A stretch of 64,000 nt of DNA from Gordius sp. MW1 (lineage: Eukaryota; Nematomorpha; Gordioida; Gordea; Gordiidae). Positions 11,814 through 23,447 of the stretch are shown here, one piece after another. Positions within the stretch are counted from its first letter, which is position 1. Every line of letters begins with the position of its first letter. Below the pieces are notes generated by a model. That model did not search any database. It was not told where the DNA came from and worked only from the letters and a program-made list of their open reading frames with translations. The stretch is from NCBI GenBank assembly GCA_964036665.1, contig OZ038533.1:7772413-7836412 (forward strand). Reading direction: 5' to 3'. The position numbers and the translations under genes were made by a program.

Positions 11814-13240
11814 CCCCCCCCCTTTATTTTTTACCCTCTTTCTCACCTGGGGAAGAACGGCGGGCAGGTGGGGTGTTTGCCCCCCCCTTATTTTTTACCC
11901 TCTTTCTGATCAGGGGGAGAGGGGGGGGGGCATGGGGGGTGTTTTGCCCCCCTCCCCCCTAAATTTTTACCCTCTTTCTGATGCGAGGAAGAGGGGGGGC
12001 AGGGGGTGTTTTGCCCCCCTCCCCCCTTATTTTTTACCCTCTTTCTGATGTGGGGGAGAGGGGGGCATAGGGGGTGTTTTACCCCCCCCCCCCTAATTTT
12101 TTACCCTCTTTCTGATCAGGGGGAGAGGGGGGGGGGCATGGGGGGTGTTTTGCCCCCCCCCCCCTTATTTTTTACCCTCTTTCTAATGTGGGGGAGAGGG
12201 GGGGGGGCATAGGGGGTGTTTTGCCCCCCCCCCCAAATTTTTTACCCTCTTTCTGATCAGGGGGAGAGAGGGGGCATGGGGGGTGTTTTGCCCCCCCCCT
12301 TATTTTTTACCCTCTTTCTAATGCGGGGGAGAGGGGGGCATGGGGGTGTTTTGCCCCCCCCCCCTAATTTTATACCCTGTTTCTGATCCGGAGGAGAGAA
12401 GGGGCATAGGCGGTGTTTTGCCCCCCCCTTATTTTTTACCCTCTTGAGAGGGGGGCATGGGGGGTGTTTTGCCCCCCCCCCCAATTTTTTACCCTATTTC
12501 TGATGTGGGGGAGAGGGGGGGCATAGGGGGTGTTTTGCCCCCCTCCCCCCTTAATTTTTACCCTATTTCTGATGTGGGGGAGAGGGGGGGCATGGGGGGT
12601 GTTTTGCCCCCCTCCCCCCTTATTTTTTACCCTCTTTCTGATGTGGCTGAGAAGGGGGGGGGGGCATAGGGGGTGTTTTACCCCCCCCCCCCCCTAATTT
12701 TTTACCCTCTTTCTGATCGGGGGGAGAGGGGGAAGGCATGGGGGGTGTTTTGCCCCCCCCCCCCCTTCAATTTTTACCCTATTTCTGATGTGGGGGAGAG
12801 GGGGGGGCATAGGGGGTGTTTTGCCCCCCTCCCCCCTTATTTTTTACCCTCTTTCTGATGTGGGGGAGAGGGGGGGGGGGCATAGGGGGTGTTTTACCCC
12901 CCCCCCCTAATTTTTAGCCCTCTTTCTGATGAGGGGGAGAGGGGGGCATGGGGGGTGTTTTGCCCCCCCCCCTTATTTTTTACCCTCTTTCTGATGTGGG
13001 GGAGAGGGGGGGGGGGCATAGGGGGTGTTTTGCCCCCCCCTGATTTTTTACCCTCTTTCTGATCAGGGGGAGAGGGGGGGCATGGGGGGTGTTTTGCCCC
13101 CCCCCCTTATTTTTTACCCTCTTTCTAATGTGGGGGAGAGGGGGGGCATGGGGGGGGGCATGGGGTGTGTTTTGCCGCCCCCCCCCAATTATTTACCCTC
13201 TTTCTAATGCGGGGGAGAGGGGGGGCATAGGGGGTGTTTT
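11814..13240 (+). repeat. C/G-tract tandem array, left arm
   Basis: About 21 copies of a unit of about 69 bp. Each has a run of 7-13 C, then TTATTTTTTACCCTCTTTCT, GATGTGG or a variant, then G-rich GGGGGAGAGGGGGGGCAT and GGGGGTGTTTTG. Each unit can pair its C-run with its G-run and carries several G-tracts. Open frames across it (proline- and glycine-rich) are by-products of the repeat. Confidence 0.9.
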
Positions 13241-14520
13241 CAATAAATAGAAAACGATTATAAAGTGAGATTTATCTGGCCATTCGAGAGCAGATTTTGA
13301 ATTCAATCCTTCAATTAAAAATTAATATTTTAATTCATTCTAAATTAATGACAGCTAACAGATCCCCCTCTAAATATTCCCGGCAATAGCAATTTTAATC
13401 ACAAAATTTAATTTCAAATATATTTTGAATTCCTCGCCTCTTGTAAAAGATAAAGACTTATTAATTATATAATGTCCCTTTTATTTTATATTTAAACTCT
13501 ATTTTCAATATCAGAGAACGGCATCCCGCGCGACTCGACATATCACCACTCCCATGTAGCATGTACATGTTCATGTACTAATCCACCCTCTCTCTTCCTT
13601 CTCTCGTTGCAATGCATGCGCAAAACCAGATTTAAACCTATCAGATTTTAGTTAAGTACTAAACTAAATATATAAAAAAATCATGGCACAACAAGGCATG
13701 GTGTGGCGTGGGCTGGCTAGGCTCTTTATTACATCATTTTACATTCATTTCTTTTTTAACGTACAACATATCAAGGTATGTAGAAGTTGCGAATCATATT
13801 ATTATAAATAAAATAAATGAAAATTAAACCTTTTTTTTATTATGTCAACTACTAATTAAGTCATAATCAATTAGAAAATTAAGTTTCTTATTAAATAATA
13901 AGCATTAATTTAAATTAAGATGCTTAACTCATTTTTGTTACTCAGAAAAGTCCGTAAATTTTTTATGATCCTTATAAGCATTGTAAACGCGAGGTCTAAG
14001 TCAACAGGACGTAGAGTGTTGGTGCCTTGTGAAAGCATAGTAATTAATAGCATGATATGCTTTTTGGAAATACCAAGTTTTTCCATTAAATGCCCAGATA
14101 ACTTAAATAGTAAAACTTACTTAGATGGCAAATTTTTTTAAACTGGTAAAATTTCATATTAATATTATATTTAATAATACAGCTTATTTCTTAAATGAAG
14201 TTAAATTAAAAAAATTTATTTTAATTGATATGGTATATTAAGACAATTATTGACCGCAAATCTTCACTTTGTCATATAATAAGGCAATTTTCAAAAAAAA
14301 AATAAATTTCAATAAAAAATGTTTATTAAGACATTTGTCATCACTGTGACCGCAAATCTTCCCAAAAATATTTTTTATAATAGTAGAACATCTTTCAGTC
14401 ATATAATAAGTCTATTTTCAAAAAAAATATTCAATAGAAAATGTTGATTATGACATTTGTCACCACTGTGACCGCAAAAATTCACAAAAATATTTTGAAA
14501 GGGTTAAAAAGGGCTTTTCG
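13241..14520. other. Spacer of the foldback element
   Basis: AT-rich spacer without a convincing gene. It contains a roughly 135-bp unit repeated about twice between 14225 and 14500 (shared block GACATTTGTCA...CACTGTGACCGCAAA). A more GC-balanced stretch lies near 13515-13730. No DDE transposase motif was seen. Confidence 0.6.
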
Positions 14521-15190
14521 GCCCCCCCCCCGGGTGAGAAAGAGAGTAAAAAATAAGAGGGGCGATTCACCCCCCCCCCCTCTCCCCGGCATCAGAAAGA
14601 GGGTAAAAAATAAATGCCCCCCTTCCCGGGTGAGAAAGAGGGTAAAAAATAAGGGGGGGGGGGCAAAACACCCCCATGCCCCCCCCCCTCCCCGGATGAG
14701 AAAGAGGGTAAAAAATTAGGGGGGGGGGCAAAACACCCCCTATGCCCCCCCCTCTCCCCCACATCAGAAAGAGGGTAAAAAGTTGGGGGGGGGGGCAAAA
14801 CACCCCCCATGCCCCCCTCTCCCCCGCATTAGAAAGAGGATAAAAATTTAGGGGGGGGGGGCAAAACACCCTCTGCCCCCACTGTCCCTCGCATCAGAAA
14901 GAGGATAAAAATTTAGGGGGGGGGGGCAAAACACCCCTGCTCCCCCCCTCTCCCTCGCATCAGAAAGAGGGTAAAAAATAAGGGGGGGGGGCAAAACACC
15001 CCCCTCTCCCTCGCATCAGAAAGCGGGTAAAAATTCAGGGGGGAGGGGGGCAAAACACCCCCCCTGCCCCTCCCCGCCTCTCCCCCGGATCAGAAAGAGG
15101 GTAAAAAATAAGGGGGGGGGGCCAAACACCCCACCTGCCCGCCGTTCTTCCCCATGTGAGAAAGAGGGTAAAAAATAAGGGGGGGGGGCA
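14520..15190 (-). repeat. C/G-tract tandem array, right arm
   Basis: About 11 copies of the same unit as in the left arm but inverted (GAAAGAGGGTAAAAAATAAG, then a G-run, CAAAACACCCC and a C-run). The two arms therefore differ in copy number, about 21 against 11, while the outer arms are near-identical. Confidence 0.9.
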
Positions 15191-16392
15191 AATCTTCACA
15201 AATTTTTTTTTCGTAAATAAAACATATTGATTCACTACCTACTTCTATAATGCATAATAATTAACTATAATTTACTGAATTTACTAGATTGTGACGTCAT
15301 GATACATTTATTTTTATTTTCTTAAATTAAAAGTTCATTACCTAAATCTAAATACACAAATATGATGAACAATATAAACAAATTGATATATTTGCATGCC
15401 CAACCCAAAACGACCAAAACCAAACCAAAAGGTTAATAATATTATCCACCCAAACCCTTTAGCTCTTTAATACACCCAAACCTAAACGCCAAAGGTGCCC
15501 CCAAAAAAAACACCCAAAACGCTTTGGGTGTTTTTTACGAAAACGCCAAACGCCAAAGCCCTCCCAAGAAAATTCACCTAACACTGAAAAGGTTGGGTGA
15601 AAAAAAACGCCAACAACTAAGCTTAGCAATACGCTGGGAAAAACCAGCCAGCCGTTTTTACAACACTAGTAGAAAGCATATGAAATAATATAAATGAAAA
15701 CTTAAGGTTTAAACTAGTTGCCATTTTAAAATTACAGATAATTAAACTTCTGATTGACTTGTAAAACCTATCCAAATAGAAATGTGCTAACTAACAAATA
15801 AAAATTATAAATTTTATTAATTTATGATCAATAAAATATTATTTTAAGTCTAGAAAATTTAAAATATAAATATCTTGAATATTTTTAAAACCATAACATT
15901 TAAAGATAATGTACTGCCAAATATATATGTCATGGACCTTCTCTGTTAGATCATTACCATCAAAGATCAAATTTAAAGGTTAATTAACTTTGAAAAGGTC
16001 TACAATATATAAACATAAAAAATCAAAACTATATATACCTGTTCAATACATCTTGTCTGTTTCTCCTTTCCAGGCATATACAGGGATCCTAGCTTTGAAT
16101 ATTGCATCAGCTAAATGATCTTGTGTAGAAAATAATATAATCACTAAACTTGGAGTTCTTTTAAATTATGTAAAACAAAGTATTTATTAAAGACAAAGCA
16201 TATAAAGATGATTTATTAAAATAACCATAAAATAACTTGATTACTTTATTTTATAAACACTTATGCAGTTTTTTATTTCACAAGTGCGCATATTGGTGGG
16301 TTAAAGCAATGGCGGCCTGAGTTGCTAAATAAATTTCAATGCACAGAACAGCTGTTCGGCAGTCTATAGTTTTATTAGTCTATGGTTGAGGA

Positions 16393-16760
16393 CAAATATA
16401 TGTGACATTGATTTTTTCAAATCCTATTTCAACTGACAATTTGCTTATTTATACCTATGTTTTAACTATTCTTATTTTGTATTTAGCTTGGAGGAAGGCT
16501 TAAAAGCGTAATAAGGATACTTATTAATATATTGCTTAGGAATATTATATGATTTTATGGTAGTGTCAGAAATTTGATTCGGGATGTAGGCTTTCCCGAA
16601 AACGTAAAATGCCAAAACTACGATTATACTATTGCTACGTATTTCAAATTTTTAGAAGTTTTTGGTTTTTAGGTTTTATCACATGCCCAATAATATTATG
16701 TATTTTCAATCCAATAATTCAAGAAGCCAGATTTGTGTGCAACTTTTAAAAATCTATTTA
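16393..16760. other. Unassigned sequence with a lone TIR-like block
   Basis: AT-rich. At about 16577-16640 it carries CGGGATGTAGGCTTTCCCGA followed by AAAACTACGAT, similar to the terminal repeat of the element at 18413-20338, so it is probably a single end or relic of that family. Confidence 0.45.
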
Positions 16761-16768
16761 TGTATGAA

Positions 16769-17429
16769 TAGAGCCTTGGCCGGGCTTGGGCAAATTTGAT
16801 AAAAAAATTGGGTCTCGGGCTCGGGTGGGACATGATGCGGCGGCCTAACCCGAGGCCCGAGCCCGCCAAGAATTGAACTAAAGTAAATTAAACTTTTATA
16901 AATTATGATTTAAATAAACTCAACTCGATATTAAATTATTATCTTAGCACAGCGTACATAATAGAGCTTCCAAACTTCAGCCTTTTTCCCCTGTCTATTA
17001 TAATATACCTGACCTAAATTGCAAATCTTATTCAAATATTTATATGGATTCATAGTAGCTGTTAATACTTTAGAATTAAGATAGGTAAATATTTAAGGTT
17101 TTTTATTTGGAACTGCTAAAATATAATTTTTAAATTTAGATTTTAGTCTTAAACTATAAGTTGAATAAATTGTAACGAGTGAAAATGGATTTTTTGCAAT
17201 ACTATTTGTGAATTACGAGTAGTAACCGAATGAATTTTATATTTAGCTGATGAAATAATTTTTGAAAATAAAATTCTCCGAAAAATTTATTTGAAAAATC
17301 GTGTCGGGCTCGGGTCGGGCCAAAATTAAAAAGTCTTTCGGGCTTGTTCTTGGCTCGGACAAAATATATTATGAGTAGTCGGGCTTGGGCCGGGTTCGGG
17401 TCAAAAAAATTTCATTTTACAGGGCTCTA
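16769..17429. mobile_element. hAT MITE with GC-rich subterminal repeats
   Basis: A 661-bp element. It starts TAGAGCC and ends GGCTCTA, with TGTATGAA at 16761-16768 and TGTATGAG at 17430-17437 as an 8-bp target duplication with one difference. Both subterminal zones are full of CGGGCTCGGG and GGGCTTGGGC motifs in inverted orientation around an AT-rich core. No coding capacity, so non-autonomous. Confidence 0.8.
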
Positions 17430-17437
17430 TGTATGAG

Positions 17438-18259
17438 TCATATTTAATTTGTGAAAATTTAAACAATAAAACAATTGATATTATAACATCTTTCAGTAAG
17501 TATAGCATTAATTATAACTGTATGCTAATTTAATATATTCACGTTCCTATCTATCTCAAATTTGAGGGCAAACAATTATAGTTTTATTGCAGATATTAAA
17601 TTTTTCAATATCTACAAACATATTCATGCAGTCATAATTATTGCTCTATGTTATTCGCATTTATCCTAATATTTTTAAATAAGACATTGTATGCAATAAT
17701 ATATTCAAGTTAGTATCTATCTCACATTATTTAAGAGGACTGCAATTAAAAAACACTAATGTGTAAAATTATTACAAGCAAATGTAAATATAGTTTTAAT
17801 TGCAAATTATAAGTTTTTTAATAATTACAAACAAATTAATGCAGTCTTAATTATTGCTCTGTTATTCACATTTATCTTAATATTTAAAACGACATTGTAT
17901 GCAATAATATATTCAAGTTAGTATCAATCTCAGATTATTTATTAGGGCTGCACCTGCAATCAAAGTTTCATTCAGAGAAAGTGCTCCGGGGGGGGGGGGT
18001 ATTTTCAACTTTCGGGGGGGGGGGGGGGTAAAAATTTTTTAATTGCTAAACCATTTTGTATAACATTTTTTAATTTTTATTGGTGATATAAGTGATATAT
18101 AAATAGATATGTACACGCATAATATTAAATAAATACCGCTTCTGTACATTAGACGATTGACCTGTTAGGTCGACAACCAATTAGGTTAGAGATTTATGTG
18201 CGCTTTGAATGAGCGCGACTGGAGAAAAAAACAAGTGATAACCAAGTGATGAAAACCAA
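17438..18259. other. AT-rich filler with local duplication and G-runs
   Basis: The blocks at about 17575-17730 and 17795-17940 are diverged copies of each other (TTATTGCTCT, ACATTGTATGCAATAATATA and TTCAAGTTAGTATC shared). G-runs at 17989-18028 follow a CTCCGGGGGG motif also seen at 36938, suggesting a small dispersed repeat. No gene seen. Confidence 0.5.
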
Positions 18260-18412
18260 TATTTGATAGATTTGCACATATGTTTATATTAGTTGTAACA
18301 AGTTCAATCTTGTCTTCATCAAGTAAATTTATGTGCTATTTTCTAATCTTTATATTAGTAATGGTTGTATTAATTCATTTATCTTCCAACTCAATCTGTC
18401 CAATGTTCAAAA
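18260..18412 (+). repeat. Unit of a tandem array, left of an insertion
   Basis: This stretch (AAGTTCAATCTTGTCTTCAT to TCTGTCCAATGTTCAAAA) matches the units at 20339-20830. The array continues on the other side of the TIR element, so the element was inserted into it. Confidence 0.65.
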
Positions 18413-18539
18413 CGGGAACCCTGCATATTCCCGAAACCGCACAATCCCGAAACTACGATAAGGCTATGGCTACGATTTGAAATTACCATATGATATTTTT
18501 CAATTGGTTTCATTTTAACATTTATATATGAAATTATGA

Positions 18540-18740
18540 TAGAATGAAATCTCACAAGTAACCTTACTAAGAAAAATAAATTATTTCTAGGTTAGAAAAT
18601 ATGAAATCATTAGTTGAAGTTGTTGAAATCATTATTTTAAAAATGATAGAATGACATCTCACAAGTAACCTTACTAAGAAAAATAAATTATTTCTAGGTT
18701 ATAAAATATGAAATCATTAGTTGAAGTTGTTGGAATCATT
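18540..18740 (+). repeat. Two-copy 100-bp tandem duplication
   Basis: The block ATAGAATGA...CTCACAAGTAACCTTACTAA...TTAGTTGAAGTTGTTG occurs twice in a row, with a few substitutions between the copies. Confidence 0.75.
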
Positions 18741-19810
18741 AAGCTTAGAAAACTATTATATTAAATATATATTTAGCTTATGTTTATTTAGTTAGAACTA
18801 CAATACAATTGATTTTATCTTTATTGGATGTAATAAATAAATGTAATAAGTGCAAATTTTCTCATAGGATAATTTTCTTCTTTTCTGATCTGTTTCTTAG
18901 ATTTGATACTTAATTTATGTTTGGTCATGCATCTACGCATCATTATTGTTAGAATCTATTTATAATAAATTTAATAGTTAATAGTAACTAACAGTTAATA
19001 GTCTATGATAATCAATTATGTGACATTACTAACATCTCATAAGTAATCTTATATAGGGTTAGGGTTATATTATATGAAAAAAGAGTTAATGTAAATTCTG
19101 TTATATCATTGACAAACTTTATAAAGCTTAAGCTTAGAAAACTATTTAAACATATATTTAGCTTATGTATATAGACTTAATTAGAACTAATACAATTGAT
19201 ATTATCTTTATTGGATGTAATAAATGTAATCAAGCTTTAAGTCCAAATTTTCTCATAGGATAATTTTCTTCTTTTCTGATTTGTTTCATATATTTGATAC
19301 TTAATTCATGTTTGGTCATGCATCTACGCATCATTATTGTTAGAATCTATTTACAATAAATTTAATAGTTAATAGTAACTAACAGTTAATAGTCTATGAT
19401 AATCAATTATGTGACATTACTAACATCTCATAAGTAATTAGGGTTATATTATATGAAAAAAGAGTTAATGTAAATTCTGTTATATCATTGACAAACTTTA
19501 TAAAGCTTAAGCTTAGAAAACTATTTAAACATATATTTAGCTTATGTATATAGACTTAATTAGAACTAATACAATTGATATTATTTTTATTGGATGTAAT
19601 AAATAAATGTAATCAAGCTTTAAGTCCAAATTTTCTCATAGGATAAGTTTCTTATTTTCTGATCTGTTTCATATATTTGATACTTAATTCATGTTTGGTC
19701 ATGCATCTACGCATCATTATTGTTAGAATCTATTTACAATAAATTTAATAGTTAATAGTAACTAACAGTTAATGTCTATGATAAATCACGTGACATTACT
19801 TGGTATTATA
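18740..19810 (+). repeat. Tandem repeat, period about 385-392 bp
   Basis: The block TTTCTCATAGGATAA recurs at about 18857, 19249 and 19632. The long stretch GTTTGGTCATGCATCTACGC to GTGACATTACT follows each time, giving nearly three copies. Spacing of 392 and 383 shows small indels. The copies carry GGGTTAGGGTTA remnants. It lies inside the TIR element. Confidence 0.8.
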
Positions 19811-20338
19811 TATCATCCACTGAGTTTAATAAAATTGCACCTTAGGGTTAGGGTTAGACATTTCTTACTTTCTTGATTTTCTATGATATTTTCTATAACC
19901 ATAACACTTTGTTTTTTCATTCAAAGCTAAATTTGTATTAAAAAACTTTTAAGTTTCTTACTTTGGAGATTTTGTTTTTGTATACAATTTTGGGAATGTT
20001 CTGATGTTATCAGAAAATTATTATATCTATGGACAGCTCTTCCTGGGCATTTACATATACTGTAGTGCCTGCAATTACAGTATACTTGTCCCATCTTACC
20101 TGCTCTGATCTTAATATAGTCAAACTTTTTGAAAGTGACTATATCATTTTTTCTTTAGATTTTTTAAAACCTATAACAATATGTGTATACTTGCATAATA
20201 AAGCTTACTTATATTCTCTTTGTTATCTTGATTTGCAATAGTTAAAGAGTTTTCCAAATTTTCCATATGTGAAAATGGCGGAAAAACGTAGTTTCGCAAT
20301 TCGGGATTCTGCGTTTTCGGGATTATGCGGGGGAACCG

Positions 20339-20830
20339 TGCAAACCTTTATGTGCATATTTTTTCTTTAGTTTTAGCTAGTTTAACTTGCCTTCATTAAG
20401 TAAATTTATGTGCTATTTTCTAATTATCATAGTAATTGTTGTTATCTCAAGATTAATCTTCCAACTCAAGCTGTTCAATGTTCAAAGTACTTGATGTGCA
20501 TATTTTTTAAATCTTTAGATTAGTTATATGTATTTTAGCTAGTTTAACACAACTTGTCTTCATCAAGTAGATATATGTGCTATTTTTTACATTTAATCAT
20601 AGTAACTGTTGTTATCTCAAGATTAATTTTCCAACTCAAGCTGTCCAATGTTCAAAGTACTTTATGTGCATATTTTTAAAATCTTTAGATTAGTTATATG
20701 TATTTTAGCTAGTTTAACACAACTTGTCTTCATCGAGTAAATCTATGAGCTATCAAAGTATTTTATGTGCATATTTTTTAAATCTTTAGATTAGTCAATG
20801 TTAAAACAATGAATTTAAGAAGAATTACCG
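20339..20830 (+). repeat. Tandem array, unit about 155 bp
   Basis: About three copies of a unit with TTATGTGCATATTTTTTAAA, TTTAGCTAGTTTAACACAAC, TTGTCTTCATCAAGTA and TTCCAACTCAAGCTGTCCAA. The same unit is found at 18260-18412, on the far side of the inserted TIR element. Confidence 0.75.
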
Positions 20831-22250
20831 TTAAAGCTCACCACAAAATATTACCTATTCATTGTATTAAATATGTACCATCTTTTAACATTATATCAAA
20901 GACTAAATAAATTATCTTTCATTTATTATATTATAAATTTCATAGTAGTGGCTTATTATCATCTTTTTCTATAGATAGAGGATTAGCTAATACATTTGCT
21001 TAATACAAATTTTAACTTAATTTATATTTTGCATATTATAAACTTATCCCTGCTTTTACTGAACTAAACAAATAAAATGTTCAATATATAATATTTAAAT
21101 TTAAAATTTTTTAACATATATCAATTACACAATTATGGACTTACAATCAAATAATTTTTTAAGAAAAATAGAAAAACTACATTAAATACTGCTTTGCCTC
21201 GATAGTTAATGGCTTATTTACTAACTATTTATTAAGTGTCAAAATTATTACTAATTGTTAAATAAGGAAAATTTTTTTGCTTTTCTTAAAATTAGACTAA
21301 GACACTCATATGTATTGCAACCATAGATAATAATTTTTAAGGCATCATATTGAACATTATAGGATGTCAAGCACGCCTAAGCACTTGCACAGCCATATTC
21401 CTGTGTTGGTCAGGTGAAAATCCTAATACGGATGGTAAAGGGGGTCAAGATGACCCCGAACTTTAAATAGCTATAACTTGGTTGTATTAAGGCATAGTAT
21501 TTTAACTCTTATCAGTAAATTAATATATTACTTTGGGTATTCAATCAAGTAATTTTATTTTATATCCTAAATAAGTACAATTTTTTAAAATTTTACCCTA
21601 TGTGATTAATTTAGCTCATACAAATTTTAGCTATTTTAATTTCATAATTTTATTAATATATTATATAAAATCAGGTTAGAACTATAAATATAGAACTTGG
21701 TATTAACCTTTAAAAAAATGTTTGCTATGGAATTTTGGCCCTATATTTTTATAGTTAAAAGTGAATACTGTTCTTAACCATTATTTTCTATTTTTGGACA
21801 ATTTAAATTTATTGAATATAAATACATCATAGAAGGTTAGAATTTAGAATATGAAAAAAATCTAGATGTAAATTCTTAAAACAAAAATTTTATGAGACTT
21901 AATAATAAATTCTGTGTAAAAATGAGATTTTCTCCTAGTTTGTAAAATTATTTTAGGTTGAAAGGGTAAAGTTTAAAATAATCAGTTTATAAATATATAT
22001 TGGTATAAGTTCATGATGTTTTAGATTTGGTATAAAAAACATCATAAGAGTTGTCCAAACTTAAGAAAGTCTTGACCCTTTTTTTGAGACATAAAGTTTC
22101 TATTGTTTTAAATCCATTTTTTTATATTTTTCAATTTAAATGACAATGATCCTTTTCTTCATTACAAAAACCCTTAAAATAAAAAAATTTGTGTTTGCCC
22201 TTCCCTAAATGAACTTAAATACTTTCGCCCCCCCCCCCCTTATTCTAAAA
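20831..22250. other. AT-rich sequence without gene
   Basis: No exon or transposase recognised. A GGGTCAAGATGACCCC palindrome lies near 21440. At 22228 a C-run leads into CCTGGCTACGCCCAT (22251-22265), which is the terminal repeat of the MITE found whole at 51887-52035; a matching left end was not found here. Confidence 0.55.
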
Positions 22251-22314
22251 CCTGGCTACGCCCATGTTTCCAACACCTCCTTGGGCTGGTATAAGGTGTG
22301 ACCTTCTATGTTTT

Positions 22315-22459
22315 TTAGTACTATATAATACAATATATGGTATTATATTTATTATATTATATTTATTGCATTGTATGATTATTATTGTATTGTACTATAT
22401 AATATTTATTATATTGTATTATATTGCATTATATTTACTGTATTGCATTATATTATGTA
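22315..22459 (+). repeat. Low-complexity TTATATTATATTTATTG tract
   Basis: A degenerate AT-only repeat built on TATTATATTTATTGTATT. It continues at 23764-24010 on the other side of the short LTR element, so it was the insertion target. Confidence 0.75.
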
Positions 22460-22710
22460 TGTAGCGTTGCCTTAATTGATTTAATTGACCACCAAGCATA
22501 CCTCGAGGTATCACCACTATATATTATTGATTTGTTTATACCTCGCGGAGGCAACACTAAACTTAATTGAATACAATTAATATATGTGTATATAAAGGAA
22601 TTTTATATACACCAGTACCTCACTTTGTTCTCGCATACAATTTACTTTAATTGGATATTTAATAAAGTACTTATTATTTTATCCTTGTGTTTATTTTATT
22701 AACCCGAAAT

Positions 22711-22721
22711 TGGTGACCCCG
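22711..22721 (+). promoter_or_regulatory. Primer binding site, tRNA-Trp
   Basis: TGGTGACCCCG directly follows the left LTR and is an 11-base complement to the 3' end of animal tRNA-Trp. Confidence 0.78.
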
Positions 22722-23252
22722 CTCGGGGGAGCCATATATATTTTTTTTTAACCTCCCCCTTGAATACGCCCTTAAATGTTAGGCACTATTTTTGTCAATC
22801 CGGCATCCACGATCGAGCTACAACAACCTCTCAACACCTCTAGCAATACGTGTCTGACTTCTGTGACAAGTTGCCTACCTGCCTGTGTGTTTCTACGAGG
22901 AAAACCAGGATGCCCTGCTACATCTCTACATAGACAACAACAAAGTCTGCCGAACGCCCAACCACTGCTGCCCAACCACTGCTCTTCGCATGGCCCTAAT
23001 CAAAAAACCCATCTCAACATCATCACCACATGGCCTCTTGCAACGAGCAAAGATTACGTTCGACAAAAACAATAACACCTACTACCAACGTTCTCACCAC
23101 CGCTTACCGGTTTAGTTGATGGACGATTGCGATTCCAATATAGATACCTCTGCCCGAGGCATGTAACTTATTAATATATTGGTTAGCACCACAACGACAC
23201 ACACACAACTCACACCTCGGCCACTTCACTAACAACCATGGTAGGCGGTAGA

Positions 23253-23447
23253 AAACTGGCTAGTATTACGAACATCCCTTACACATACTTTAAACTGGCT
23301 AGTATTACGAACATCCCTTACACATACTTTAAACTGGCTAGTATTACGAACATCCCTTACACATACTTTAAACTGGCTAGTATTACGAACATCCCTTACA
23401 CATACTTTAAACTGGCTAGTATTACGAACATCCCTTACACATATTTT
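23253..23447 (+). repeat. Five-copy 39-bp tandem repeat
   Basis: Five almost perfect copies of a 39-bp unit (AAACTGGCTAGTATTACGAA and on). The period is 13 codons and the frame stays open through all five (KLASITNIPYTYF each time), but no known domain is formed. It lies in the interior of the short LTR element, upstream of its polypurine tract. Confidence 0.9.

Larger units (their letters stand above)
11345..15668. mobile_element. hAT foldback element with C/G-tract tandem arms
   Basis: The ends read TAGTGTTGTAAAAA at 11345 and the inverse at 15668, flanked by the identical 8-bp duplication GTAGAAAG at 11337-11344 and 15669-15676. The 8-bp TSD and TAGTG start indicate hAT. Outer arms of about 470 bp (11345-11815 and 15190-15668) are inverted copies of each other. 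Inside them lie tandem arrays of a unit of about 69 bp, in opposite orientation. A spacer of about 1.3 kb (13241-14520) has no transposase. The element is non-autonomous and nested in the 10498-16384 transposon. Confidence 0.88.
10498..16384. mobile_element. 8-bp-TSD DNA transposon (P- or hAT-like), non-autonomous
   Basis: Terminal inverted repeats of about 33 bp start CATAGACTAATAAAACTATA at 10498 and end with the complement at 16384, with one mismatch. GTTGAGGA flanks both ends (10490-10497 and 16385-16392), an 8-bp target duplication. That length fits hAT or P families; the CA start is as in P elements, but no transposase frame is visible to decide. Without the nested foldback (11345-15668) the element is about 1.55 kb. 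It sits 22 bp upstream of the ATG of the minus-strand HEAT-like gene. Confidence 0.8.
18413..20338. mobile_element. TIR element with CCCGAAA-rich ends, non-autonomous
   Basis: The left end CGGGAACCCTGCATATTCCC and the right end, read in reverse, CGGTTCCCCCGCATAATCCC, both continue into CCGAAA, CGCA and AACTACG, giving imperfect inverted repeats of about 50 bp. The flanks continue one tandem unit on both sides, so the boundaries are good, but a clean target duplication is not visible. The interior is tandemly duplicated AT-rich DNA with no transposase. The superfamily is undetermined. Confidence 0.6.

Noticed and set aside
11767-13207. Proline/glycine-rich open frames across the C/G-tract arrays
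   Set aside because: They follow the 69-bp repeat on both strands, have no domain, and shift frame with run length.
10498-16384. Calling the outer transposon a P element
   Set aside because: The CA start and 8-bp TSD fit, but no transposase is present and hAT is equally possible.
18413-20338. Assigning the CCCGAAA-ended element to MULE
   Set aside because: The flanks do not show a clean 9-bp duplication and there is no transposase to support it.
22264-22464. Tyrosine/isoleucine-rich frames in the AT tract (also 23783-24217)
   Set aside because: Low-complexity TATTATATTTATTG repeats read as codons; no gene signal.
22776-23075. Interior frames of the short LTR element as gag
   Set aside because: No capsid or zinc-knuckle motif; overlapping frames on both strands are equally open.
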